This document shows positions 1 to 5,067 of a DNA stretch of 5,067 nucleotides, one piece after another. The stretch spans positions 1 through 5,067 of the forward strand of contig NZ_CAMIHH010000156.1 of NCBI RefSeq assembly GCF_946220915.1, in the 5' to 3' direction. The DNA is from an uncultured Flavobacterium sp. Its GTDB lineage: Bacteria > Bacteroidota > Bacteroidia > Flavobacteriales > Flavobacteriaceae. Every line of letters begins with the position of its first letter. Position 1 is the first letter of the stretch. The notes under the pieces were generated by a model, which ran no database searches, was not told where the DNA came from, and saw only the letters and a list, made by a program, of their open reading frames with translations. Made by a program: the position numbers and the translations under genes.

Positions 1-84
1 CACAAATAACCTGCTTACATTGTATTTTCTACAAAGTTCAGCAAGCTTATTACGCCGGATTTCTATTTCGGGAGCTAATTCCAT
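1..84 (-). CDS. Nucleotidyltransferase (MNT-type) N-terminus, partial at left edge
   Basis: Only the first 28 codons are in the window, reading leftward from an ATG at 84-82. The peptide starts MELAPEIEIRRNKLAEL and ends in VSRLFV. This matches the N-terminus of small (about 100-residue) MNT nucleotidyltransferases, where a helix and 'KYxVxRLFVFGS' lead into the nucleotide-binding GS...DxD motif. That motif would lie just beyond the edge, so activity cannot be judged. An in-frame TAA at minus-strand 96-94 makes this ATG the first possible start. MNT proteins of this kind usually sit next to a HEPN (DUF86/HepT-like) gene and act as AMPylating antitoxins. Whether such a partner follows here is unseen. 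The gene is divergent from the flavin reductase. The family call rests on a short stretch and is moderately sure. Confidence 0.68.
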   Translation of the reverse strand, partial: MELAPEIEIRRNKLAELCRKYNVSRLFV

Positions 85-88
85 ATTC

Positions 89-96
89 CAAATTTA
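89..96 (-). promoter_or_regulatory. Possible -7 box (TAAATTTG) for the left-edge nucleotidyltransferase gene
   Basis: On the minus strand this octamer fits the Bacteroidota -7 consensus TAnnTTTG exactly. It ends only four bases before the ATG at 84, so transcription would begin at or inside the start codon, implying a leaderless message if real. No exact TTTG -33 box is seen at the expected 19-21 bp; the nearest T-rich match is TTTA about 22 bp upstream. It may be a chance match in A/T-rich DNA. Confidence 0.2.
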
Positions 97-153
97 GGAA
101 GTTTGCTGTAATATTCCATAAACAATATAAATATTCTTATTTTTACCATAAAC

Positions 154-201
154 GAATCAACAGATTACCGAATCAACAAATTACCGAATCAATAAATCAA
201 C
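154..201. repeat. 16-bp tandem repeat, three units
   Basis: Three head-to-tail 16-bp units are visible: GAATCAACAGATTACC (154-169), GAATCAACAAATTACC (170-185) and GAATCAATAAATCAAC (186-201). Units 1 and 2 differ at one base; unit 3 matches unit 2 at 13 of 16. A sub-period of about eight bases (AATCAACA / AATTACC) shows inside each unit. The array ends five bases before the ATG of the flavin reductase, so it occupies the whole proximal leader of that gene. Similar AATCAACAAATT-type low-complexity arrays before start codons are, as I recall, common in flavobacterial genomes. A slippage-prone leader that modulates expression is an inference. Confidence 0.85.
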
Positions 202-206
202 TATAC

Positions 207-746
207 ATGAAACTACTCGCTTTTGCCGGAAGCAGCTCTACAAAATCCATCAACAAGCAACTCGCTGCTTATGCTGCCAGCCTGTTTGATGCAGCGGAAA
301 CCGAAATCCTGGACCTCAATGATTTTGAACTGCCGCTTTTTAGCGTGGACAAAGAAAAGAAAATAGGGCAGCCTCCTGTTGCCCGCACTTTCCTCGACAA
401 AATCGAATGGGCCGACATGCTCGTCATCTCTGTTGCCGAGCACAATGCCGGGATGACCGTTGCTTTTAAAAACATATACGACTGGGCTTCCCGCCAAAAG
501 AAGCTGGTATTCGATAACAAGCCTGTACTGCTGCTTTCAACTTCGCCGGGTGGTTATGGCGCGAAGAACGCGTTGGAGGCCGCCAAAATAAGCCTGCCGC
601 GTTATGGGGCCGATATCCGTGCGGAGTTTTCCCTGCCGAAGTTCCAGGAAAATTTTGATGTGGAGGCCGGCAAAATATCCAATAAAGAGTTCGATGATGC
701 GTTAAAAGATATTATACGCAATTTCGAACATGAACAAAAAGCTTAG
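207..746 (+). CDS. NADPH-dependent FMN reductase family flavoprotein
   Basis: This 179-residue protein has the flavodoxin-like fold of the FMN_red family (PF03358, COG0431), whose members reduce FMN, quinones or azo compounds in the cytoplasm using NAD(P)H. The sequence opens with a beta strand and the FMN phosphate-binding loop (AGSSSTKSINKQLA, residues 7-20). The family's second motif follows at 78-93 (AEHNAGMTVAFKNIYDW), replacing the more usual PEYNGS...KNAIDW. A third loop, STSPGGYGAKNAL (111-123), would contact the isoalloxazine ring. The length is normal for the family. The start is chosen because MKLLAFAGSSS places the first strand correctly; no Shine-Dalgarno is visible and the leader is the tandem repeat at 154-201. 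The 3' end overlaps the next gene by 17 bases, which suggests coupled translation. The physiological substrate cannot be told from sequence. Confidence 0.92.
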   Translation: MKLLAFAGSSSTKSINKQLAAYAASLFDAAETEILDLNDFELPLFSVDKEKKIGQPPVARTFLDKIEWADMLVISVAEHNAGMTVAFKNIYDWASRQKKLVFDNKPVLLLSTSPGGYGAKNALEAAKISLPRYGADIRAEFSLPKFQENFDVEAGKISNKEFDDALKDIIRNFEHEQKA

Positions 747-1413
747 GCAGGTAATCAGATTTACCGGCAGGTTGCTGCTGGCCATTATAACATTTCTTGC
801 AGTATATGTAGTTGTAATGCTCATCTGTTCGCATATCACGGTGAATGACGAGTCGGAAAAGAGTGATGCGGTAACCATCTTCATTAATTCCAACGGTGTG
901 CATACTGACATCGTGGTGCCTGTAAAAAACGAGGTGAAGGACTGGAGCAGGGAGATACTTTACGTTCATACCAAGTCGCAGGACAGCATCATGAAGTATG
1001 TGGCGTTCGGCTGGGGCGACAAGGGTTTTTATCTTGATACGCCCGAATGGAGCGACCTCAAGGCCAGCACTGCCGCCAAGGCTGCTTTCTACCTCGGTAC
1101 CTCGGCCATGCACACGCGCTATTATTCTGATTTGGAAGAAGACGAAAGCTGCATAAAACTGGCCATTAGCAAAAACGATTATGAGAATTTAGTGCGCTAC
1201 ATCGATGAGAGCTTTCAACATGGAGAAGATAAAAAAGTCCTGTGGATTGCCAACCATAGTTATGGACAGTACGATGCTTTTTATGAAGGTACGGGCAAGT
1301 ATAGCCTGTTCTATACCTGCAATACCTGGGCAAATAACGCGCTGAAAGCAGCCAACCAGAAAGCCGCGCTGTGGACGGTGTATGAAGGAGGGATATTTTG
1401 TCATTATAAATAG
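730..1413 (+). CDS. TIGR02117/DUF2459 family membrane-anchored protein
   Basis: A 227-residue protein of uncharacterised family DUF2459 (PF09601, TIGR02117; the latter was named from an occurrence near urease genes). One N-terminal hydrophobic segment, about residues 13-34, follows a basic stretch (MNKKLRQVIR) and is probably an uncleaved anchor with the rest outside the cytoplasm. Family-typical blocks are NGVHTDIVVP (55-64), FGWGDKGFYL (93-102) with TPEW (104-107), and YSLFYTCNTWANNALKAA (191-208). The conserved H58 and C197 resemble a Cys/His hydrolase pair, as in NlpC/P60-like folds, but no activity is established to my knowledge. The start at 730 lies inside the preceding gene. It is preferred because the next methionine, M30, would delete most of the membrane segment. 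There is no urease gene here. The stop codon lies at the outer end of an inverted repeat. Confidence 0.88.
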   Translation: MNKKLRQVIRFTGRLLLAIITFLAVYVVVMLICSHITVNDESEKSDAVTIFINSNGVHTDIVVPVKNEVKDWSREILYVHTKSQDSIMKYVAFGWGDKGFYLDTPEWSDLKASTAAKAAFYLGTSAMHTRYYSDLEEDESCIKLAISKNDYENLVRYIDESFQHGEDKKVLWIANHSYGQYDAFYEGTGKYSLFYTCNTWANNALKAANQKAALWTVYEGGIFCHYK

Positions 1414-1470
1414 ATTTTAGATCATTAGACTGCAGGACTCAATGTCTGAAAATCCAATGATCTAAAATCT
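1412..1470. repeat. 15-bp perfect inverted repeat between DUF2459 gene and transglutaminase gene
   Basis: The left arm AGATTTTAGATCATT (1412-1426) is the exact reverse complement of AATGATCTAAAATCT (1456-1470), with a 29-base loop between. The left arm uses the last two bases of the DUF2459 stop codon (TAG, 1411-1413). A further ATAATCTAAATT (1472-1483) repeats the right-arm theme. There is no T-run directly after the right arm, so a classic intrinsic terminator is not supported, although the RNA could fold and protect the upstream 3' end. The TAGATTTTAGAT style resembles dispersed intergenic repeats of flavobacteria; that is recognition, not a search. Confidence 0.85.
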
Positions 1471-1500
1471 GATAATCTAAATTGGCATCTTTTTTGGATA

Positions 1501-2475
1501 ATGAGAACCATGAAAAAAATACACCACCTATTCTCTATATTCCTTTTGCTGATATCCGGTATTATGGCTGCCCAGGATTTTGCAAAAGTTGATGCCACTG
1601 TAAAAAGCTGGCCTGATTTTTCAGATACCGATAAATTCGCCGCAAAGGTCAATGCCGACTTTAAACGCGAGGATGAAAGGGCGCGCGCCATTTTTACGTG
1701 GATCGCTACGCATGTCAAATACGACCTGGCTGCATACGGCGTAAATGAGCGACCGGTAGCGTATTCGTTCAAAACACAGGCGGAAAAGGAAGCCAAGGAA
1801 AAGAAATTTAAAGAAGACCTGGCTACGAAAACCTTAAAATCCAAAAAAGGCGTTTGCCAGGGTTATGCGACCCTGTTTTATATTGTTGCCGGTAAAGCCG
1901 GGCTGGAATCGGTTATCATCACAGGTACGTCCAAATCGCACCCTGCCCATATCGGGGCCGCTCCCGGTGCAAGTGACCATGCATGGAATGCTGTAAAAAT
2001 AGCAGGCGAATGGAAACTGCTCGATGCTACCTGGGCTGCGGGAACGGTAACGGGCGAGAAGCCGCAGTTTGGCTTCCGCTTTAATGACAAATACTTTTTT
2101 ACCGATCCTGATATTTTCTTCCTGAACCATTTCCCTGATGATAAAAAATGGCTGTTCACGGCAAAGACCGAAAAAGATTTTGCCGAACTTCCGTTGTACT
2201 ATGGTAATTACCTGATGGGTGGCTATGAATTCGTTACCCCAGATGGCGGTACGTTCACTAACCAGCCTTCGGCATACATTCCCTTTAAGGTTAAGAACCT
2301 GCAACCCGCCGATAAGGTGCATTACGCTTTCAGCAGGGAAAAAATTTTTAAAGATGCCAAACCGGTGACTACGGGAAGCGTATCGGAATTCAGTGTGCCT
2401 TTGGACCGCAATTCGAATGGGGTATTGACGATTTACATCAACCAGAAATCAGTGGCGGCGTATAGGATCAGGTAA
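1501..2475 (+). CDS. Secreted transglutaminase-like (cysteine protease fold) protein
   Basis: A 324-residue protein with a signal peptide: basic MRTMKK, a hydrophobic core at about 9-22, and likely cleavage after A24 (IMAA|QDF). The mature part has a transglutaminase-like core with the complete Cys-His-Asp triad: C119 in KGVCQGYATLF, H160 in SDHAWNAVKI, and D175 in WKLLDATWAAG. A block at about 190-220 (FNDKYFFTDPDIFFLNHFP, then KKWLF) resembles bacterial homologues of kyphoscoliosis peptidase. The last 100 residues look like a beta-rich accessory domain. A lysine/glutamate-rich stretch at 91-115 precedes the catalytic cysteine. Such proteins may be peptidases or cross-linking enzymes in the periplasm or at the cell surface; the substrate is unknown. 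The start could instead be the ATG at 1510 (MKKIHHLF), which gives a more standard signal peptide. The gene is flanked by inverted repeats and appears monocistronic. Confidence 0.9.
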   Translation: MRTMKKIHHLFSIFLLLISGIMAAQDFAKVDATVKSWPDFSDTDKFAAKVNADFKREDERARAIFTWIATHVKYDLAAYGVNERPVAYSFKTQAEKEAKEKKFKEDLATKTLKSKKGVCQGYATLFYIVAGKAGLESVIITGTSKSHPAHIGAAPGASDHAWNAVKIAGEWKLLDATWAAGTVTGEKPQFGFRFNDKYFFTDPDIFFLNHFPDDKKWLFTAKTEKDFAELPLYYGNYLMGGYEFVTPDGGTFTNQPSAYIPFKVKNLQPADKVHYAFSREKIFKDAKPVTTGSVSEFSVPLDRNSNGVLTIYINQKSVAAYRIR

Positions 2476-2525
2476 TGTTATAATACATGCCTAACCACAC
2501 AGCTACATAGTTTTCAATAGTTTGT

Positions 2526-2563
2526 AGGGCATGCGCTGGAATGCATGGTTTGAAGTATGCCCT
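2526..2563. repeat. Hairpin AGGGCATGC/GTATGCCCT, possible weak terminator
   Basis: AGGGCATGC (2526-2534) can pair with GTATGCCCT (2555-2563), giving nine pairs with one G-T wobble and a 20-base loop that itself holds the palindrome ATGCAT (2541-2546). It lies 50 bases after the transglutaminase stop, a sensible place to end that transcript. The downstream sequence TTGATTAATTC is only weakly T-rich, so terminator function is doubtful. A further GGGCAT lies at 2576-2581, and CATGCC at 2486-2491 could compete for the left arm. Confidence 0.4.
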
Positions 2564-2650
2564 TGATTAATTCAGGGGCATCCAAAACCTTTGTGCCTAT
2601 GCGGTTAAACAAAAACACACATTTCACAGGTGTTAATCGCTTTTAATAAG

Positions 2651-2685
2651 TTTCTGCTCCCTGGCTTTCGTTTTTTGTGCATTTG
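2651..2685 (+). promoter_or_regulatory. Probable Bacteroidota-type promoter for parE
   Basis: TGCATTTG at 2678-2685 fits five of six fixed positions of the -7 consensus TAnnTTTG. It follows a T-run in the arrangement TTTTTTGTGCATTTGC that resembles many flavobacterial housekeeping promoters. A TTTCTG at 2651-2656 lies about 21 bp upstream and could serve as a poor -33 element. An alternative reading uses TATATTAG (2689-2696) with TTTC (2666-2669) 19 bp upstream. Either reading gives a 5' leader of at most about 25 bases before the ATG at 2717. Confidence 0.4.
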
Positions 2686-2703
2686 CGCTATATTAGCACA
2701 AAA
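2673..2703. repeat. 8-bp inverted repeat TTTTGTGC/GCACAAAA across the parE promoter
   Basis: TTTTGTGC (2673-2680) and GCACAAAA (2696-2703) are exact reverse complements separated by 15 bases. The pair brackets the likely -7 region and transcription start of parE, so it could be an operator for a dimeric regulator or a 5'-end hairpin. No regulator is identified, and A/T-rich DNA yields such pairs by chance. Confidence 0.5.
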
Positions 2704-2705
2704 TC

Positions 2706-2719
2706 CATAAAATTTTATG
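2706..2719. repeat. 14-bp perfect palindrome containing the parE start codon
   Basis: CATAAAATTTTATG reads identically on both strands and its last three bases are the parE ATG. It begins three bases after the preceding inverted repeat ends. There is no Shine-Dalgarno sequence; the A/T-rich leader is what Bacteroidota commonly use. In RNA a tight stem would need a loop, leaving only about five A-U-rich pairs, so DNA binding is likelier than RNA structure if it has any function. Confidence 0.6.
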
Positions 2720-4570
2720 CTGGAGCAGGATCAGTACACTGAAGACAACATCCGTTCACTCGACTGGAAGGAGCACATCCGGATGCGCCCGGGTATGTAC
2801 ATCGGTAAGCTTGGCGACGGCTCTTCTCCTGATGATGGTATCTACATCCTTATAAAAGAGGTGATTGACAACTCCATCGACGAATTTGTGATGGGCACCG
2901 GCAAGACCATCGAGGTAACACTCAAGGACAAGACCGTGAGCGTGCGCGACTTTGGCCGGGGCATACCGCTGGGCAAGGTGATCGATGTGGTGTCGAAGAT
3001 GAATACGGGTGGCAAGTACGATTCCAAAGCCTTTAAGAAATCCGTAGGTTTGAACGGTGTTGGTACCAAGGCAGTGAACGCGCTATCCAACTATTTCCGT
3101 GTGGAGTCCGTTCGTGATGGTGTTATCAAGGCTGCCGAGTTCTCCGCAGGGGAGCTGACCCTTGAGGAAGACCAGGCCGAAACGTCCAAGCGTAAGGGTA
3201 CGAAAGTGACCTTTACCGCCGATGAGACCATTTTTAAGAATTACAAATACCGCAACGAGTACATCATCAAGATGCTCAAGAATTATTGCTACCTCAATAC
3301 GGGGCTGACGATAATTTATAATGGTGAAAAATATTTTAGCGAAAATGGGCTAAAAGACCTCCTTGGCGAAACCATTGCCGAAGAGGACCGCATTTATGAC
3401 ATCATTCACTTGAAGGACGACGACATAGAGATTGCCATGACCCACAGCAAGACCCAGTACAGCGAAGAATACTACTCGTTTGTCAACGGGCAGAACACTA
3501 CGCAGGGTGGTACGCATTTGGGCGCTTTTCGTGAGGCCATCGTCCGTACTATAAAGGAATTCTACAACAAGAATTTTGAGGCATCCGATATCCGTAAATC
3601 CATTGTAAGCGCCATTAGTGTCAAGGTGGAGGAGCCCGTTTTCGAATCGCAGACCAAGACAAAATTGGGGTCGACCGATATGGGGCCAAACGCGCCGAGT
3701 GTGCGTACGTTCGTCAACGATTTTATCAAGAACAAGCTCGATAATTTTCTGCACCGCAATCCCGAAACGGCCGATGCGCTGCTGAAAAAGATACTACAGG
3801 CCGAACGCGAGCGCAAGGAACTTTCGGGCATCCGGAAACTGGCAAGGGACAGGGCCAAGAAAGCCTCGCTGCATAACAAGAAGCTGCGCGACTGCCGGGT
3901 ACATCTTACCGATGCCAAGAACCCGCGAAGCCTGGAAAGCACGCTGTTCATTACGGAGGGGGATTCGGCATCGGGTTCGATAACCAAGTCGCGGGACGTG
4001 AATACCCAGGCGGTTTTTAGCCTTCGCGGTAAGCCGCTCAACTCCTACGGCATGAGCAAGAAGATAGTATACGAGAATGAGGAATTCAATCTCCTGCAGG
4101 CGGCGCTCGACATTGAGGAGGAAATGGAAAACCTGCGCTACAACAACATCGTGATCGCCACCGATGCCGACGTGGACGGCATGCACATACGCCTGCTGCT
4201 CATTACGTTTTTCCTGCAGTTCTTCCCCGAGCTCATCAAGGAGAACCACCTGTACATTTTGCAGACACCGCTTTTCCGCGTACGAAATAAAAAGGAAACC
4301 ATATACTGCTATAGCGAAGAGGAGCGCCGCAATGCCATAGAAAAACTATCAGGAAAGCCAGAGATAACGCGATTCAAGGGGCTGGGAGAAATATCGCCGG
4401 ATGAGTTCAAGCACTTCATAGGGCAGGAGATACGCCTCGACCCGGTACAGCTGGACAGCGCGACATCGATACAAAACCTGCTGGAGTTCTACATGGGCAA
4501 GAACACGCCTGACAGGCAGGAATTTATCATTAATAATTTGAAAGTGGAGCTGGATGCGGTGGAAGGATAA
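2717..4570 (+). CDS. parE: DNA topoisomerase IV subunit B (ParE)
   Basis: This 617-residue protein is the ATPase and TOPRIM subunit of topoisomerase IV, which with ParC decatenates and relaxes chromosomes. The GHKL ATPase domain shows RMRPGMYIG (22-30), EVIDNSIDE (48-56, catalytic E48 and Mg-binding N52), RDFGRGIP (77-84, adenine-binding D78) and the lid GLNGVGTKAVNALS (111-124). The transducer domain carries the QTK loop (FESQTKTKLGS, 309-319; K314). TOPRIM follows with FITEGDSASGS (411-421; E414) and metal-binding DADVDG (483-488), then the C-terminal RFKGLGE (552-558). No GyrB-type insertion is present and length fits ParE. SLRGKPLN (435-442) in place of PLRGKILN is a form I associate with Bacteroidota topoisomerase IV rather than gyrase. 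The start at 2717 leaves a normal short N-terminus. In flavobacteria parC commonly follows nearby; here the next gene is an HEPN protein 11 bases downstream. Sampled lines suggest GC near one half. Confidence 0.96.
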   Translation: MLEQDQYTEDNIRSLDWKEHIRMRPGMYIGKLGDGSSPDDGIYILIKEVIDNSIDEFVMGTGKTIEVTLKDKTVSVRDFGRGIPLGKVIDVVSKMNTGGKYDSKAFKKSVGLNGVGTKAVNALSNYFRVESVRDGVIKAAEFSAGELTLEEDQAETSKRKGTKVTFTADETIFKNYKYRNEYIIKMLKNYCYLNTGLTIIYNGEKYFSENGLKDLLGETIAEEDRIYDIIHLKDDDIEIAMTHSKTQYSEEYYSFVNGQNTTQGGTHLGAFREAIVRTIKEFYNKNFEASDIRKSIVSAISVKVEEPVFESQTKTKLGSTDMGPNAPSVRTFVNDFIKNKLDNFLHRNPETADALLKKILQAERERKELSGIRKLARDRAKKASLHNKKLRDCRVHLTDAKNPRSLESTLFITEGDSASGSITKSRDVNTQAVFSLRGKPLNSYGMSKKIVYENEEFNLLQAALDIEEEMENLRYNNIVIATDADVDGMHIRLLLITFFLQFFPELIKENHLYILQTPLFRVRNKKETIYCYSEEERRNAIEKLSGKPEITRFKGLGEISPDEFKHFIGQEIRLDPVQLDSATSIQNLLEFYMGKNTPDRQEFIINNLKVELDAVEG

Positions 4571-4581
4571 TACTGTAAGAA

Positions 4582-4992
4582 ATGGAAGAAGAAAAAGATA
4601 TCAGATGGAAACAAAGGTTCCAGAATTTTAGCAGGGCAATGAATTTGTTAAGGCAGGCTGTGGAGCGGGATCAGTTGAATGAATTGGAGCAGGTTGGCCT
4701 TATTCAATGTTTCATGTTCACTTTTGAGCTTGCATGGAAAACGCTTAAGGATAAGATGGAAGATGATGGCATTGTTTTAGACAAGATTTCTCCGAAAGAT
4801 ATTATCCGTGACGCTTACAGTGCTAAATATATTGATGATGCCGAAATTTGGCTTAAAATGATTAAAGACAGAAACCTTTTGAGCCATACCTATAATTTCC
4901 AGACATTTGAGGATGTGTCGCAAATAATCAAGCAACTATACATAGATGAACTAGAGAAATTATATGATGATCTAATGGGTGATTATTTATGA
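4582..4992 (+). CDS. HI0074-like HEPN protein (nucleotidyltransferase substrate-binding family), putative RNase toxin
   Basis: A complete 136-residue, mostly helical protein of the HI0074 family (PF08780, TIGR01987), a branch of the HEPN superfamily. Recognisable blocks are RWKQRFQNFSRAMNLL (8-23), GLIQCFMFTFELAWKTLKD (39-57), SPKDIIRDAY (70-79) and DRNLLSHTYN (96-105). The last contains the HEPN motif as RX4HXY (R97, H102, Y104). In characterised MNT/HEPN pairs the R and H form the RNase site and the tyrosine is AMPylated by the partner. The gene starts 11 bases after parE with no strong Shine-Dalgarno and overlaps the next gene by ATGA, so the two are translationally coupled. By hand count its GC is 148 of 411 bases (36%), clearly lower than parE. 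Earlier annotation style calls this 'substrate-binding protein'; toxin activity here is inferred. Confidence 0.92.
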   Translation: MEEEKDIRWKQRFQNFSRAMNLLRQAVERDQLNELEQVGLIQCFMFTFELAWKTLKDKMEDDGIVLDKISPKDIIRDAYSAKYIDDAEIWLKMIKDRNLLSHTYNFQTFEDVSQIIKQLYIDELEKLYDDLMGDYL

Positions 4993-5067
4993 TGTATGGG
5001 TTAAAAGAAAATCATATAGCGTTGCTTATTAACATCTTTCAAAAGCATGATGCTGTAGAAGAGGTCG
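4989..5067 (+). CDS. Partner nucleotidyltransferase (MNT-type, HI0073-like), partial at right edge
   Basis: Twenty-six codons are present before the window ends. The peptide begins MMYGLKENHIALLINIFQKH and continues to a VEEV that would enter the first beta strand. Small MNT nucleotidyltransferases start in just this way, and 'VEEVxLYGSRAKG...DxDL' would be expected next but lies outside. Its start ATG (4989-4991) overlaps the HEPN stop TGA (4990-4992). A second in-frame ATG at 4992-4994 gives a one-base overlap and the more usual MYGLK start. In known pairs this enzyme transfers AMP to the HEPN tyrosine and neutralises it, so the two should form a complex. The order here is HEPN first, the reverse of HI0073-HI0074 in Haemophilus. 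The call depends mainly on context plus a short match. Confidence 0.82.
   Translation, partial: MMYGLKENHIALLINIFQKHDAVEEV

Noticed and set aside
102..145. Plus-strand promoter for the flavin reductase gene (TTTG at 102-105, TATTTTTA at 138-145)
   Set aside because: The spacing is 32 bp rather than about 19, and no better pair was found; the real promoter remains unplaced.
154..201. CRISPR array
   Set aside because: Units are 16 bp and directly abut with no unique spacers, so this is a simple tandem repeat.
712..1113. 133-codon minus-strand open frame across the DUF2459 gene
   Set aside because: It lies opposite a gene with clear family motifs, shows no recognisable domain, and its composition fits an antisense shadow. 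The same applies to the minus-strand frames at 1425-1844, 1834-2322, 3350-3754, 3562-4041 and 3794-4249.
2614..2634. AACAC/GTGTT inverted repeat upstream of parE
   Set aside because: Five-base arms with an 11-base spacer are expected by chance in a 241-bp region.
2599..2646. 15-codon open frame (MRLNKNTHFTGVNRF) between the transglutaminase gene and parE
   Set aside because: Too short, with no ribosome binding signal and no recognisable peptide family. The 11-codon frame at 2531-2566 is rejected on the same grounds.
2717..4570. Reading this gene as gyrB
   Set aside because: Length lacks the usual GyrB extension, and the SLRGKPLN and EGDSASGSITKSRD forms fit Bacteroidota topoisomerase IV B better than gyrase B.

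Overview
The window looks like chromosomal DNA from a member of the Bacteroidota, most likely the Flavobacteriaceae. Three things point there: the topoisomerase IV B subunit has lineage-style motif variants (DFGRGIP, GLNGVG, EGDSASGS, SLRGKPLN); genes start after A/T-rich leaders without clear Shine-Dalgarno sequences; and short, low-complexity AATCAACAAATT- and TAGATTTTAGAT-type repeats sit between genes. This assignment rests on recognition of sequence style, not on a database search.

Layout. At the left edge, on the minus strand, lies the first 28 codons of a small nucleotidyltransferase of the MNT type (1-84). A short A/T-rich divergent region follows, with a 16-bp tandem repeat (154-201). 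On the plus strand comes a two-gene overlapping unit: an NADPH-dependent FMN reductase-like flavoprotein (207-746) and a membrane-anchored DUF2459/TIGR02117 protein (730-1413). A 15-bp perfect inverted repeat that includes the stop codon separates these from a secreted transglutaminase-like protein (1501-2475). A 241-bp intergenic region with several hairpins and a plausible Bacteroidota-type promoter leads to parE, the ATPase/TOPRIM subunit of topoisomerase IV (2717-4570). Directly after parE is an A/T-richer HEPN/MNT module: an HI0074-like HEPN protein (4582-4992), then the first codons of its partner nucleotidyltransferase (from 4989), cut by the right edge.

How the genes work together. 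ParE should pair with ParC, which is not in the window, to decatenate chromosomes. The HEPN and MNT genes overlap by four bases (ATGA) and carry the signature of a toxin/antitoxin pair in which the nucleotidyltransferase AMPylates the HEPN RNase. The flavin reductase and DUF2459 protein are probably co-translated, but no shared pathway is evident. The transglutaminase-like protein is probably exported and transcribed alone.

Most of the window is ordinary housekeeping or hypothetical sequence. The parts worth a second look are the HEPN/MNT module behind parE, the second MNT start at the opposite edge, the intergenic repeats, and the palindromes around the parE start. I found no clear evidence of an undescribed system. 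All protein families here are known, and the novelty, if any, lies in arrangement.
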